From positions 11,247 through 75,246 of the forward strand of contig CAYYAQ010000007.1 in assembly GCA_964469555.1 (NCBI GenBank): DNA of 64,000 nt. The letters run 5' to 3'. The translations under genes were made by a program, and so were the position numbers. The notes beneath the pieces were generated by a model, which did not search any database, was not told the DNA's origin, and saw nothing but the letters and a program-made list of their open reading frames with translations. This stretch comes from CAYYAQ01 sp964469555. Lineage in GTDB: Bacteria; Planctomycetota; UBA1135; UBA2386. Positions 25,136 through 34,609 of the stretch are shown here, piece after piece (positions within the stretch are counted from its first letter, which is position 1; each line of letters opens with the position of its first letter).

Positions 25136-27817
25136 ATGACCGCACCCACGGATCCGCTGACCCGGGCCATCGAGCTGTCGATCGAGTTCGAAGCGACCGA
25201 GGGCGAGAAGGACATCGACAGCTTCCTCGCGGAGCACGAGTCACTGCGCGACATCCTCGAGCCCTTGCTCCGGCAGGAGTCGACACCGGACGCACGACCG
25301 GTGCTCGGCGACTTCGAGCTCGTGCGGGAACTCGGTCGCGGTGGCATGGGCGTCGTCTACGAGGCGATCCAGACGCTGCTCGGTCGCACTGTCGCGCTCA
25401 AGCTGCTGCCGCCGCACCGCGCGTTGTCGCCGCGCTCGCTCGCGATGTTCCGTCGTGAGGCGACGTTGGCGGCCAGTCTCGACCATCCGGGTATCGCCAA
25501 GGTTCTCGAGTTCCAGGAGATCGACGGGCAGCTCGCGCTCGCGATGGAACTGATCGACGGGATTCCGCTCGACGACATCCTCGCGCCGCTCGATGCCGCG
25601 CAGCTGGGTTCGTTGACCGCGGTCGATCTCGGCCGCGCGGCTGGCGTCGCGGTCGAAGGCGACGCGGCGCCGGAAGGTTGGTGCGGAAGCTACGAAATGA
25701 CCGCGGTGGAACTTGCGCGCCAGCTGGCAGAAGCCCTCGCACACGCCAACTCACGGGGCATCGTGCACCGCGACGTCAAGCCCGGCAACATCCTGATCAC
25801 GCCGATGGGCAAGGCCGTCCTGACGGACTTCGGCTTGGCGAAGGAAGAAGGGATGCTCGGCATGACCCGCTCCGGGGAGTTCGCCGGCACCTACCAGTAC
25901 GCGGCTCCCGAACAGCTCGAAGGGCGAATCGACGAGTTAGACGGACGCACGGACGTCTACGCGCTGGGCGCCACGCTCTACGAACTCCTGACGCTGAAGC
26001 GACCGTTGGAAGCGGACTCGCTGACGGAGCTCGTGGCGCTGATCCAGCGCGAAGAACCGGCGCCGCCGTCGAAGATCAATCCGCGGGTACGGCCTGATCT
26101 GGAAGCGGTCGTGCTGTGTGCGCTGGAGAAGGACCGGAAGAAGCGATACGCGACCGCCGAGGAATTCGCGATCGATCTCGCGCATGTGCTCGATGGATCG
26201 CCCGTCAAGGCGCGCCGCATTTCGTTGCCCGCGCGCGCCACGCGCTGGGTCAAGCGCAACCGGCTCGTCACCGCCATGATCGTCGTCCTGGTCGTCGCCA
26301 CCGGCATGGTCTCGTTCTTCCAGATGAGTGCCTCTGCCAGCCTCGCCCGCTTCGACAATCTGTGGGTGGGAGCGGCGTTGGACTCACTCGAAGCGCAGGC
26401 GGCCCAGACTCACCCGTTGTGGCCGGAGAGGTCCGACGAACTGCGGAAACTCGTGAATGCCGCCGAGGCGGTGCTTGGCATGCGGCAGCAGCACGAGGTC
26501 GCCCTCGCGGCTCTCCGTGTCGGCTACGTCATCGACGGTGAGGCGGACCGGTCCGGGCGAACCGCGCACCTGGCGATGGCGCACATCGCGGAGATTCGTG
26601 GGCTGATTCGACGTCTCACGGAGCAGTCGAAGCCGAAGGACGTCCCCCTGAAAGCTCGCAAGGCAGTGGCGGCGGAGATCTCGGCGCTGCGTCTCGAGAT
26701 GACGGAGCTACAGACCGAGCTCTCCCGGTCGAACCGCGTGCAGATTCCGGATGTGGCGGTGGCGGCACTTCATGACCGGCTGGAGAACCAGCTCTATCGT
26801 CTGGAGCACCTCGAGAAAGGAGTCCTCGCGGATCTACGATTCCGACTGGCGTGGTCCGAGAGCGTTCGAAAGAAGAGCATCGTGGACCTGACTCCGAAGT
26901 GGGCCGACGCCGCAAAGCGGGTGGCGACCGACGGGCGGTTCTCCGGCATGTCCCTGACGCCACAGATCGGTCTCGTGCCCCTCGGCCCGGATCCGACGAG
27001 TGGATTGGAGGAGTTCGCCCACATGTTGTCCGGTGAGGTCCCGCATCGGGATGGGGACGGGAAGCTCTTGGTCGGCGTCGAGCACGGGATGGTCTTCATC
27101 CTGATGCCGGGTGGGACGCACGCGTTGCTCCAATGGCAGAACGATCCGCGGTTGGCTCACAAGAAGGATTGGAAGATCAAGCTCGATCCATTCTTCCTCG
27201 CGAAGCACGAACTCAGCCGCGCCCAATGGCGTCGTATCGCCCGCGGGATTCCGGGATTGCGATGGCGTGACGGCGGCGTCGCGGAGGTTCGCAACGAGGT
27301 CGAATTGCACAAGCCGGTCAACGGCGTGACGTGGGACATGTGCGCTGCCCTGTTCCGGACGTGCGGCTTGGACTTTCCCACCCACGCGCAATGGGCGTAT
27401 GCCGCGTTGTTCGACGGCGGGATAGAGCAGTCGGATCTCCCGAAGATCGCCAACCTCCGTGACCTTGCCTACACGAAGGGCAGGGGATACCCGCCGAGGG
27501 CCGGGCTTCCTTGGAACGACGGCCACGTGGCGTTGGCCGACGTGGCCTCGATGGCGCCGACGCCCGCCGGGTTTCACCATCTGCACGGCAATGTGAGCGA
27601 GTGGTGTCGCGATGTCCACAACCGTGAAGTCCGGCCCCGCGACGGCGATGGCCTGCGTGATTCGTGGGCGGGCAAGTTCGTGATTCGGATCAACACCGGC
27701 GGCCACTGGCTGGACACGCATCCCCTGAACTTCCTCAACCGCCGCGTCGCCGCCTCTGCCGTCCGCAGTGTCGGTGTCCGCGCCGCGCGGCGCATCATCA
27801 CGGAGGAACCGCGATGA
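25136..27817 (+). CDS. Ser/Thr kinase fused to a sulfatase-modifying-factor-like domain
   Basis: An 893-residue protein. The kinase domain has GRGGMG near residue 67, VALK near 86, HRDVKPGN at 211-218 and DFG at 231-233, with an unusual insert of about 35 residues before helix E (150-187). One transmembrane helix lies near 377-396. Residues 400-620 are helical. The C-terminal 250 residues resemble the formylglycine-generating-enzyme fold: FILMPGGTH, FFLAKHELSRAQW, PVNGVTWDMC, HLHGNVSEWCRD, GGHW, and a final R-rich strand. The paired catalytic cysteines of true FGE are absent, so a binding rather than a catalytic role is likely. The stop overlaps the next start (ATGA), coupling it to a sigma factor. 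Confidence 0.9.
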   Translation: MTAPTDPLTRAIELSIEFEATEGEKDIDSFLAEHESLRDILEPLLRQESTPDARPVLGDFELVRELGRGGMGVVYEAIQTLLGRTVALKLLPPHRALSPRSLAMFRREATLAASLDHPGIAKVLEFQEIDGQLALAMELIDGIPLDDILAPLDAAQLGSLTAVDLGRAAGVAVEGDAAPEGWCGSYEMTAVELARQLAEALAHANSRGIVHRDVKPGNILITPMGKAVLTDFGLAKEEGMLGMTRSGEFAGTYQYAAPEQLEGRIDELDGRTDVYALGATLYELLTLKRPLEADSLTELVALIQREEPAPPSKINPRVRPDLEAVVLCALEKDRKKRYATAEEFAIDLAHVLDGSPVKARRISLPARATRWVKRNRLVTAMIVVLVVATGMVSFFQMSASASLARFDNLWVGAALDSLEAQAAQTHPLWPERSDELRKLVNAAEAVLGMRQQHEVALAALRVGYVIDGEADRSGRTAHLAMAHIAEIRGLIRRLTEQSKPKDVPLKARKAVAAEISALRLEMTELQTELSRSNRVQIPDVAVAALHDRLENQLYRLEHLEKGVLADLRFRLAWSESVRKKSIVDLTPKWADAAKRVATDGRFSGMSLTPQIGLVPLGPDPTSGLEEFAHMLSGEVPHRDGDGKLLVGVEHGMVFILMPGGTHALLQWQNDPRLAHKKDWKIKLDPFFLAKHELSRAQWRRIARGIPGLRWRDGGVAEVRNEVELHKPVNGVTWDMCAALFRTCGLDFPTHAQWAYAALFDGGIEQSDLPKIANLRDLAYTKGRGYPPRAGLPWNDGHVALADVASMAPTPAGFHHLHGNVSEWCRDVHNREVRPRDGDGLRDSWAGKFVIRINTGGHWLDTHPLNFLNRRVAASAVRSVGVRAARRIITEEPR

Positions 27818-28467
27818 GCTCGGGCGACGAATCCGGTGAAGCGATCACCGTTCTGCTCCGAGGATTGCACTCCGGCAGCGAAGAGAACATCACGAAGCTC
27901 CTCGTTCAGATCATGCCCTGGCTCCGCCAGTACGTGCATATGCGCGTGCAGGGCAAGCTGCGCGCGAAATTCGAAACGCAGGACGTCGTGCAGGACGCCG
28001 TGGTGAATTTCCTCCGCGACGCGCCGAACTTCGTGGTCCAGGGCGAGAACCAGTTCCGCGCGTTCATCCGGCAGGTCGCCGACAACGTGATCCGCGGCCA
28101 TCACCGGTACTTCGAGCGTCAGCGACGTCGCCTATCCCGCGAGCGACCCCTCACGGGGATGACCGAGGCCGTCATGGATACCCGAACGCCGAGCAAGGTC
28201 GCCTCGAAGGATGAGGGCGAGGCCCGTGTACGTCTCGCTCTGGAGATGATGGACCCGATCGAGCAGCGCATCATCTGCATGAAGATCTACGACGGCAGCT
28301 CGCTCCGCGAGATTGGCGAGACGCTCGGCATGCAGGAGGAGGCGGTGCGGCAACGCTTTCGCCGCGCGTTGCCGAAGTTGCAGAAGAAGGTCAGCTGTCT
28401 GGCGGACGGCGACGTGTGGGGGTTCCTCGGGTCCGCGGACCCATTTCTGGGCGAGGTTGATAGCTGA
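27814..28467 (+). CDS. ECF sigma factor coupled to the kinase
   Basis: A 217-residue sigma factor. Region 2 is KFETQDVVQDAVVNFLRD near residue 50, and the helix-turn-helix of region 4 is SLREIGETLGMQEEAVRQRF near 167-186. Its ATG overlaps the kinase stop by 4 bases, with GGAGGAACC just upstream inside the kinase gene as the binding site, so the two are translated together. In the first pair (2525-4831) the order is sigma then kinase; here it is kinase then sigma. Confidence 0.9.
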   Translation: MSSGDESGEAITVLLRGLHSGSEENITKLLVQIMPWLRQYVHMRVQGKLRAKFETQDVVQDAVVNFLRDAPNFVVQGENQFRAFIRQVADNVIRGHHRYFERQRRRLSRERPLTGMTEAVMDTRTPSKVASKDEGEARVRLALEMMDPIEQRIICMKIYDGSSLREIGETLGMQEEAVRQRFRRALPKLQKKVSCLADGDVWGFLGSADPFLGEVDS

Positions 28468-28527
28468 CGGTCAAGACCGAGTCGTAGCAGGTTTTGATAC
28501 TCCGCGCATAGGCTCCTAGACTGCATC

Positions 28528-28719
28528 GTGTTGTCCCGCGCGAGCTGGATCCCTTTCCTCTGTCTTGTCCTGTTCGTCGCAGTTGCGTGCGCGGTACGGG
28601 TGAACGCGACGTCCGCCGTGGTCGAGACGGACGGCATCTGGCTGCGTGACAAACTCCCCAGGTTGGGCGAAAACGCATCATGCTTCCCAGCGAGAACTCC
28701 TCCGGGCGGGGGCGATCTG
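28528..28719 (+). pseudogene. Possible truncated lipoprotein gene
   Basis: GTG 28528 starts a frame with a hydrophobic segment and lipobox-like end (WIPFLCLVLFVAVAC), followed by a plausible mature start (DGIWLRDKLPRLGE). About 190 bases on, the frame runs into the antisense of the M1 peptidase gene and loses coding character. If real, the gene was cut off by the peptidase gene or by a deletion. No binding site is convincing. Confidence 0.3.
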
Positions 28720-31251
28720 CTAGCGGATGTTCTCGATGAGGGCGGCGTACCGGGGGTTGTTCTCTGTGAGCCACCACGAGCTGAGACCTTTGTACGTGTG
28801 GCCTCCGACGGGGATGGTCCGCCAGGCCCAGAACCAGTAGCCACCGACGCGGAACTCGTCCCCTGCCGTGATCACTCCCCGAGTGCGGTCGACCCAGCTG
28901 GCGTTGTTCTCCGGCGTGTTCGCGCTGTGGTCGTAGCCGAGGACGAGCCGAATCCGACCCGCGGGAACGTCCTTCTGGATGCGCTGGCTCCAGCGAGCCA
29001 GGTGATTGCCGTCGTTCCACCAGTTGATCATCACGACGTCTTCACCGAAGAAACCGTAGCTCCTCACGAGTGGCTTGCCGCCATTGAAGCGCCTATCGAT
29101 CACGCTCTGGACCCACTTGCCCCGCCACAGGAACACCTCGCGCTCGGTCTTCTTCTCCGTGTAGTCCGCGAAACCCCCGTTCACCGGGTCGCCGCCCTTC
29201 TTCAACAACGGAAAGACCGATCCGTAGTCCGCGTAGATTCGCTGCCTGACGCCGATCTTTTCGCCTAAGCGCCGGATCACGCGCACGACTTCCCAGATCG
29301 GCGCGAGGTCGACCGAGTTCTTCTTGTTTGGATGACTGTGCCCGAACGGTTCGTCGCAGATGTACCAACCGGCGACGAGCTTGCCACGCGGCGACTTGAT
29401 GATTTCACCGAGCAGGGCGAAGAGTCGATCATTCTCGAGCCAGTACGGCGTCGCCATGACGTGTACGTCCATCACGCACTTCAACCGACCCCTCGCGGAC
29501 TTCGCCGCGGACTCGAGATACTCCCGCCAAACCTGTCGGTAGCTCCCGCCTTCCGTTCGAATGATCGGCGCCAGCGTGTGCGTGAACGCCGGCTTCCCGC
29601 CGGGGTCGCCTTCGACCAACAGGCGGATCTCGTCCTTCTTCTTCGGGCCCGGATGGTAGTAGGCCCCCACCTCCCGCCGGATCTTGTCCCGGAACAACAA
29701 CTCGACGAAGGGATCCACCTTCAACTCGACCATGATCCCCTTTGCGTCGATCTCCGTGCGGCGCTTCTCGATTCGATAACGTCGGGTCACGAACTCGCCG
29801 TTTTCGCGGTCCCATCCGAGCCGCAACCAGAACTTGTAGGGCTCGCCCTTCTGCGTCTGCCTGATGACCAGCTTGTCGTGCCCCGCCCATAGTTCCACGT
29901 GAGGGCAGTCGACACGGTTCAGCCACTGGTCGAAGAACCAGCCGAGATCCCGTTTTGCAACCTCTTCGACGATCTTGATGAGGTCCTTCGTGACGACCGA
30001 CTTGCCGGCGCTCCGCGTGTAGTAGGTCTTCATCGCCTTGAAGAACAACTCATCGCCCAACTCCCCGCGAAGCATGTGCAGAACCCACGCGCCTTTGGGG
30101 TATGTGTTGGAATTGAGCGCGCGATCCGGGTGCGCGAACTTGTCGTCGCGAATCGTCTTCGTCCGACCCTCGAAGCTCGTTCGCCAGCGCGTCCGCATCC
30201 GCACCATGCTCTGAGTCAGCGGCGGGCCGCCCGCTTTCGCGTGCAGCCACGGCCCGAAGTACGACGCGAAGCCCTCCGACAACCATACCTCGCGCCACCG
30301 TGAGTAGCCGACGCTGTCGCCGAACCACATGTGCACGAGTTCGTGCGCGAGGGTTCCGACGCCGGCTCGATCGTAGAGTCGCTCGGACAACTGTACATTG
30401 CCGGGTGCTTCGAACCCGCCCCAGCGCGTCGGACACTGGACGGTCGTGAACTTCCGGTACGGGTATTTTCCGAATGCTGCCTCCATCGCGGCGATCCACT
30501 TCGCGTGGTGTCGCAGGATGCGCTTCGCCTTGTCGGCGTCCTTGGTGTACACGAGATGCGGCGTGATCCGCCGATCACCCTCCTCCGGCACGAGCGTGAA
30601 CGGGCCGACGACGAGCGCAAACATGTAGGGCGGAATTTCCGCATCAGACGTCACGTTGGTCACTGCGAAGCCTTCCGGGGCCGCGTCTCCGACCGAGTTT
30701 TGTTCGGTGCCGTACACCACGGCCTCGTTCCCCTTCGAATACACCAGGCGGACGGTCCACTTCGCCCGGTCCGCGGGGTGATCCTCGCAGGGCAACCAGC
30801 CGCGCGCGCGAATCGAGTAGTGGTCCGTGAACGCCATGACCTGGCCGTACCGATTCTTCTTGAAGTAGAACCCGTCCACGGGCGTCCCCGCGAACCTCGC
30901 GGCCATCGTCAGCACCTGACCCTTGGCGACTTCGCGTGGCAACGTGACCACGACCGTGTCCTTGTTCCACTTCGCAGCCAGGATCTTCCGCTTCGCCAAT
31001 CCATTGCCGTTTGGATCGTCCTGCTCGAAGGAGACCCGCCATTTGGCCGACTTCTTCGCGTGGAACCGCACCTCCCGAAGCGGCGCGAGTGCCTTGATCC
31101 GATACTCGACCCAACCCTCGAGATGCCGTTTGGCGAGGTCGACTTTCAACTCGAGCGAGTAGCTCAACGCGTCCTGGTCCGGAAAGTCAGGGAATCGCGG
31201 CGGTTGCGGTGACTGGAGAAGCGGCAGGGCCGCGGCGATCAAGGTGAGCAT
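28720..31251 (-). CDS. M1 zinc aminopeptidase fused to a barrel-like C-terminal domain
   Basis: An 843-residue protein. ATG 31251 gives a signal-like start (MLTLIAAALPLLQ). Residues 25-520 are an M1 peptidase: GGFEAPGN near 278 (substrate-binding loop), zinc ligands HELVH at 303-307 and E326, exactly 18 residues further (SEGFAS), and a YDRAG tract. The C-terminal region from about residue 525 is not part of M1 peptidases: it has EYLESAAKSARGRLKCVMDVH, AGWYICDEPF near 628-637 and INWWNDGNHLARW, a pattern of strand, acidic residue and helix that suggests a TIM-barrel glycosidase-like fold with Glu/Asp. The join at about base 29680 may be a true fusion or a deletion scar. Confidence 0.85.
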   Translation of the reverse strand: MLTLIAAALPLLQSPQPPRFPDFPDQDALSYSLELKVDLAKRHLEGWVEYRIKALAPLREVRFHAKKSAKWRVSFEQDDPNGNGLAKRKILAAKWNKDTVVVTLPREVAKGQVLTMAARFAGTPVDGFYFKKNRYGQVMAFTDHYSIRARGWLPCEDHPADRAKWTVRLVYSKGNEAVVYGTEQNSVGDAAPEGFAVTNVTSDAEIPPYMFALVVGPFTLVPEEGDRRITPHLVYTKDADKAKRILRHHAKWIAAMEAAFGKYPYRKFTTVQCPTRWGGFEAPGNVQLSERLYDRAGVGTLAHELVHMWFGDSVGYSRWREVWLSEGFASYFGPWLHAKAGGPPLTQSMVRMRTRWRTSFEGRTKTIRDDKFAHPDRALNSNTYPKGAWVLHMLRGELGDELFFKAMKTYYTRSAGKSVVTKDLIKIVEEVAKRDLGWFFDQWLNRVDCPHVELWAGHDKLVIRQTQKGEPYKFWLRLGWDRENGEFVTRRYRIEKRRTEIDAKGIMVELKVDPFVELLFRDKIRREVGAYYHPGPKKKDEIRLLVEGDPGGKPAFTHTLAPIIRTEGGSYRQVWREYLESAAKSARGRLKCVMDVHVMATPYWLENDRLFALLGEIIKSPRGKLVAGWYICDEPFGHSHPNKKNSVDLAPIWEVVRVIRRLGEKIGVRQRIYADYGSVFPLLKKGGDPVNGGFADYTEKKTEREVFLWRGKWVQSVIDRRFNGGKPLVRSYGFFGEDVVMINWWNDGNHLARWSQRIQKDVPAGRIRLVLGYDHSANTPENNASWVDRTRGVITAGDEFRVGGYWFWAWRTIPVGGHTYKGLSSWWLTENNPRYAALIENIR

Positions 31252-31321
31252 GACCGGCGCAGGATAGGGGTGAATCCTCGGAAACGGGACGCGTTCCACG
31301 GGCAATCACAGGAGGCCACCG

Positions 31322-31585
31322 ATGATTGGAACTCCCTTGCTCGCAGCCGCGATCGGGCTGTGCGTTACGTTCCCGCAAATACTCCCGGCGCAGAAGCCAG
31401 CACGGAAAAAGGCTGCCGATGACACCATCGAAGCCCTGGCAGAGGTCCAGACCGCGCTCCACGCCGCCGAAGTTGCCCAGATCAAGCTGCTCAGAGCGGG
31501 GAAACGAAGCGGTCAGGCGCTCGACTCGGTCAACCGCGCGGTCAAGAACCTGACCGCGGCACGGGAGATTCCGTATCGGCGATAG
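31322..31585 (+). CDS. Small secreted protein
   Basis: An 87-residue protein with a perfect AGGAGG binding site 7 bases before ATG 31322 and a signal peptide ending near ILPAQK (residue 24). The mature part is Lys/Ala-rich and helical (EALAEVQTALHAAEVAQ, DSVNRAVKNLTAA). It may be a small periplasmic protein. It faces the prenyltransferase-like gene and diverges from the M1 peptidase. No family is recognised. Confidence 0.65.
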   Translation: MIGTPLLAAAIGLCVTFPQILPAQKPARKKAADDTIEALAEVQTALHAAEVAQIKLLRAGKRSGQALDSVNRAVKNLTAAREIPYRR

Positions 31586-31633
31586 CGGATACGGTCTGGC
31601 TGTGAATCGCGTTCCCCTCCACGGGGCGGCGCT

Positions 31634-32848
31634 CTAGCGCTGAAAGATGGGGAGGTATTGCTTGGGGACTTGCAGGACGATGCACGCGACCGCTGTCGAG
31701 AACGGGTCGCCCGGACCTTCGTCGTTTAGCCAACGACCGTCGTCTTGCTGATCGGACAGGAGGTGGTCCTTGATCCGGTCGTAGTAGATCTTGAACGCGT
31801 TCTTCCGCACGAGGCGGTCGGCGTGGAAGAGTGCCTGGCACGCGTAGTAGTTTCCGTACCAGAACTGGTAGTGATGTTGGAACTCCTCGATCTCCTGTTC
31901 GAGTCGCTCCAGAAGGTGGTCGACGGGCCGCGCGAGCCACTTCTGATCGTGAACGCCGGCGGACAACAGCGACGTCACGGCCGCGGCGTTGATCGCGAAG
32001 TGCAGCTCCTTCCGCTTGCGTCGTCGGCCACTCGACCGCCTGGAGCCATCACGGTTGCGCCGAATCTTGTAGTCGTACAGCCCTGCGCTCGGCCCGGTCT
32101 CCACCCGGCTGTCGAGCACATACTTCACCGCGTGATCGATATTGCTTTTTGGGACCTGGATGCCGATGTTGCGCGCCGCGCGCAACGCCTGCACCTGACA
32201 GACCGTGATCGACAGGTCAGAGTCCGAAGAGAACAGGTAGTAGCGCCAGCCACCCATCACGTTCTGGCTGTCGCAGATCATGTGCACCGCGTCTTCGAGC
32301 GCCTTCTTGATCCGCTTCTCGCGGGACATCCCGTAGACCTCCGCCAAGAACAGCGTTGCCAACGCGTGGCTGTACATTCGCGTGCCGCTGTCGGTGATCA
32401 GTCCGTTCTCACCGACGTGGTCCAACACGTACTTCAGCGTCCTCTCCACCAGCGCCCCGTACTTTCCGCGACCCGGAAGGTGCCCGCCGGCGAGGAACGC
32501 CATGCCCGCGAGCGCGGTGACGCCGATGTGCCCTGATCCGCGCATCCGTTGCATCTCGACGGTCATCTCGCGGTTGTAGTTGTCGTACCGCCAGTCGTTG
32601 CCCTTCGCCCCCGCATCGGCAAACCAGAAACCACGCTTGTCCTGGCGCTTGGCGAGCCAGACGAGTCCGCGGTCCACGGACAGTTCGACCTCACGAGTCC
32701 AGAGGGCGGAGAGCGTCCGCGCCGCGCGCTTCTCGGTGCTGGCCTCGAAGGACTCCTGTTGCGCCGCCAGCATTCCGCTGATCTGCAGGCTCGAGACCAG
32801 CGCGACAACCTCGATGACTCGACCGACGCGCACCATGCCCCGCATCAT
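31634..32848 (-). CDS. Prenyltransferase/squalene-cyclase-like toroid protein
   Basis: A 404-residue protein with an N-terminal hydrophobic export or anchor segment (VVALVSSLQISGMLA). Residues 50-400 hold repeated alpha-hairpin units (RGLVWLAKRQDKRGFW, HALATLFLAEVYG, CQVQALRAARNIG, AVKYVLDSRV), with QDDGRWLND near the C-terminus, the QW-like repeats of alpha/alpha toroids. No DXDD motif of cyclases is seen, so a catalytic role is unlikely. Planctomycetes carry many such exported toroid proteins of unknown role. Confidence 0.78.
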   Translation of the reverse strand: MMRGMVRVGRVIEVVALVSSLQISGMLAAQQESFEASTEKRAARTLSALWTREVELSVDRGLVWLAKRQDKRGFWFADAGAKGNDWRYDNYNREMTVEMQRMRGSGHIGVTALAGMAFLAGGHLPGRGKYGALVERTLKYVLDHVGENGLITDSGTRMYSHALATLFLAEVYGMSREKRIKKALEDAVHMICDSQNVMGGWRYYLFSSDSDLSITVCQVQALRAARNIGIQVPKSNIDHAVKYVLDSRVETGPSAGLYDYKIRRNRDGSRRSSGRRRKRKELHFAINAAAVTSLLSAGVHDQKWLARPVDHLLERLEQEIEEFQHHYQFWYGNYYACQALFHADRLVRKNAFKIYYDRIKDHLLSDQQDDGRWLNDEGPGDPFSTAVACIVLQVPKQYLPIFQR

Positions 32849-32984
32849 ATCCGACCCCAGGCACGTTTGCCGCGCTGATACAAACGCGAGGCGGAAGCTA
32901 CTTCGGCTCGCCTGTCGCGGGAGTGTCGAGGCTGGTCACTTCGCCCGAACTGTTCAGACAAGCCCGAGGGAGTGGAGGACATGA

Positions 32985-33161
32985 TCGCCAAAGCGCGTGC
33001 GAACGGAACTGCTCTGGATCGGCGAGAAAGACGTGAAGCGCGCGGACGAGTCGGTTCAGGGGTTCGGGAAGCACTTGCAGACGAAGAGTGGCGAACGACT
33101 GCGCCCGGTGCTCGAGGGTGTCGTCCGCGCGAGCTTGGGCGGTCAGCGCAACGCAAAATAG
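32985..33161 (+). pseudogene. C-terminal remnant of an unknown protein
   Basis: In the gap between two intact genes frame 3 reads RTELLWIGEKDVKRADE, then GFGKHLQTKSGERLRPVLEG, ending ASLGGQRNAK and a TAG at 33159-33161. The composition is that of a real helical protein end. The frame opens right after a TGA, with another frame (MEDMIAKARA) just upstream that could be the preceding part with a one-base shift. No start or family can be given. Confidence 0.35.
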
Positions 33162-33223
33162 TCGGCTCTCCGACGACGCCTCTTGGATATTGTGCCGGGC
33201 ACAGTATCGCAGGAAAACGACCC

Positions 33224-34609
33224 ATGCACGACTACCACGCGCCAGCGCTGACTTCGGCCCTCGTGTTTCTTCTCGTTACGACAATTTCGGCACAGGACGC
33301 GGACGCGGTGAGGCCACCGGACCCGGCGTCGAAGGGGAAGTGGAAGCAACTGTTCAACGGCAAGGACCTGACGGGTTGGGAGGCCAAGATCGTCGGGTAC
33401 GAGCTTGGTGACAACTTCGCCAACACGTTCCGCGTCGAGGACGGAGTGATCAAGGTGGTGTACGACAAGGACAAGTATGAGAGTTTTGGCGGTCGTTTCG
33501 GACATCTCTTTTACGAGTCTGAGTTTTCGAACTACCGGCTGCGCGTCGAGTACCGGTTCGTCGGGGAGCAGGTCGCGGGCGGACCCGGTTGGGCGTTCCG
33601 CAACAGTGGTCTGATGTTGCACGGACAACCGGCAGCGACGATGGGCAAGGACCAGAAATTCCCCGCATCGATCGAGGTGCAGTTGCTGGGGGGACGCGAG
33701 AAGGGCAAGCGGACAACCGCCAATCTCTGCAGTCCCGGCACGAACGTCGTGATGAATGGCAAGCTCTTCAAGCGACACTGCACGGATTCCAGCTCCGAGA
33801 CGTATCGCGGTGATCGTTGGGTCACGCTGGAGGTCGAAGTACGCGATGGCGCGTTCAAACACATCATCGATGGCAAGACCGTGCTGGAGTACACCGGTGC
33901 GCAGTTGGACGAAGGCGACGGGAGCGCAAAAAGGCTCATCGCCGCGGGGCACTCGAAGATGCTGCTCCGCGGGACGATCTCGCTGCAGTCCGAGAGCCAC
34001 CCGTGTGAATTCCGCAAAGTAGAGATCATGGAACTCCCCGAGGCGGGGTGGACGGATCTCCTCGCGGGCGGAGACCTCTCTAAGTACTGGCACACGAAGG
34101 GCAATTGGGACCTCGGCAAGGACGGCGTCGTCAAGCTGACGCCGCGAAAGGGTGAGCGCGGCTGGTCGAGGTTCGATGCCTATCTCTGGCTGAGAGGCGA
34201 GTACAAGGACTTCGAATGCGAGTTCGACTACATGGTGCAAAGACGAGGCAACAGCGGGTTCTACCTCCACGTCGGCGACGAGACGAATCCGGTCAAGAAG
34301 GGGATCGAGGTACAGATCTACGAGTCACACGCCAAGGGCAAGTCCGCGCGGCTCACGGATCACGATTCGGGCGGCATCATTCCCGGAATCCCCCCGAAGA
34401 AGAACGCGGCACGACCCGCCGGCGAGTGGAACCGGTTTCGTATCCGGTGCCGAGGTGGGAAGCTTCGCGTCGAACTGAACGGGGAACTTGTCAACGAGAT
34501 GAGTCTCGACCACGCGAAGATCAAGGATCGTCCGGCGGCTGGCTCGATCGGATTTCAGGATCACTCGTTGCCGCTCGCGCTGCGCAGAATCCGGATTCGG
34601 CGTTTGTAG
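33224..34609 (+). CDS. Secreted protein with two DUF1080 domains
   Basis: A 461-residue protein with signal peptide (to TISAQ). Domain 1 (30-265) begins WKQLFNGKDLTGWEAK and contains NSGLMLHGQ and ASIEVQLLGG; domain 2 (270-461) has WTDLLAGGDLSKYWHTKG, RGNSGFYLHV and GIEVQIYESHAKG. DUF1080 proteins are concanavalin-like beta-sandwiches; some act as 3-keto-disaccharide hydrolases and many are tied to polysaccharide use. Start ATG 33224 follows GGAAAACGACCC, a weak site. Context with sulfatases and esterases supports a glycan role. Confidence 0.85.
   Translation: MHDYHAPALTSALVFLLVTTISAQDADAVRPPDPASKGKWKQLFNGKDLTGWEAKIVGYELGDNFANTFRVEDGVIKVVYDKDKYESFGGRFGHLFYESEFSNYRLRVEYRFVGEQVAGGPGWAFRNSGLMLHGQPAATMGKDQKFPASIEVQLLGGREKGKRTTANLCSPGTNVVMNGKLFKRHCTDSSSETYRGDRWVTLEVEVRDGAFKHIIDGKTVLEYTGAQLDEGDGSAKRLIAAGHSKMLLRGTISLQSESHPCEFRKVEIMELPEAGWTDLLAGGDLSKYWHTKGNWDLGKDGVVKLTPRKGERGWSRFDAYLWLRGEYKDFECEFDYMVQRRGNSGFYLHVGDETNPVKKGIEVQIYESHAKGKSARLTDHDSGGIIPGIPPKKNAARPAGEWNRFRIRCRGGKLRVELNGELVNEMSLDHAKIKDRPAAGSIGFQDHSLPLALRRIRIRRL

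Noticed and set aside
25136..27817. A true formylglycine-generating enzyme serving the sulfatases
   Set aside because: The domain lacks the catalytic cysteine pair and is part of a membrane kinase, so it is unlikely to activate sulfatases.
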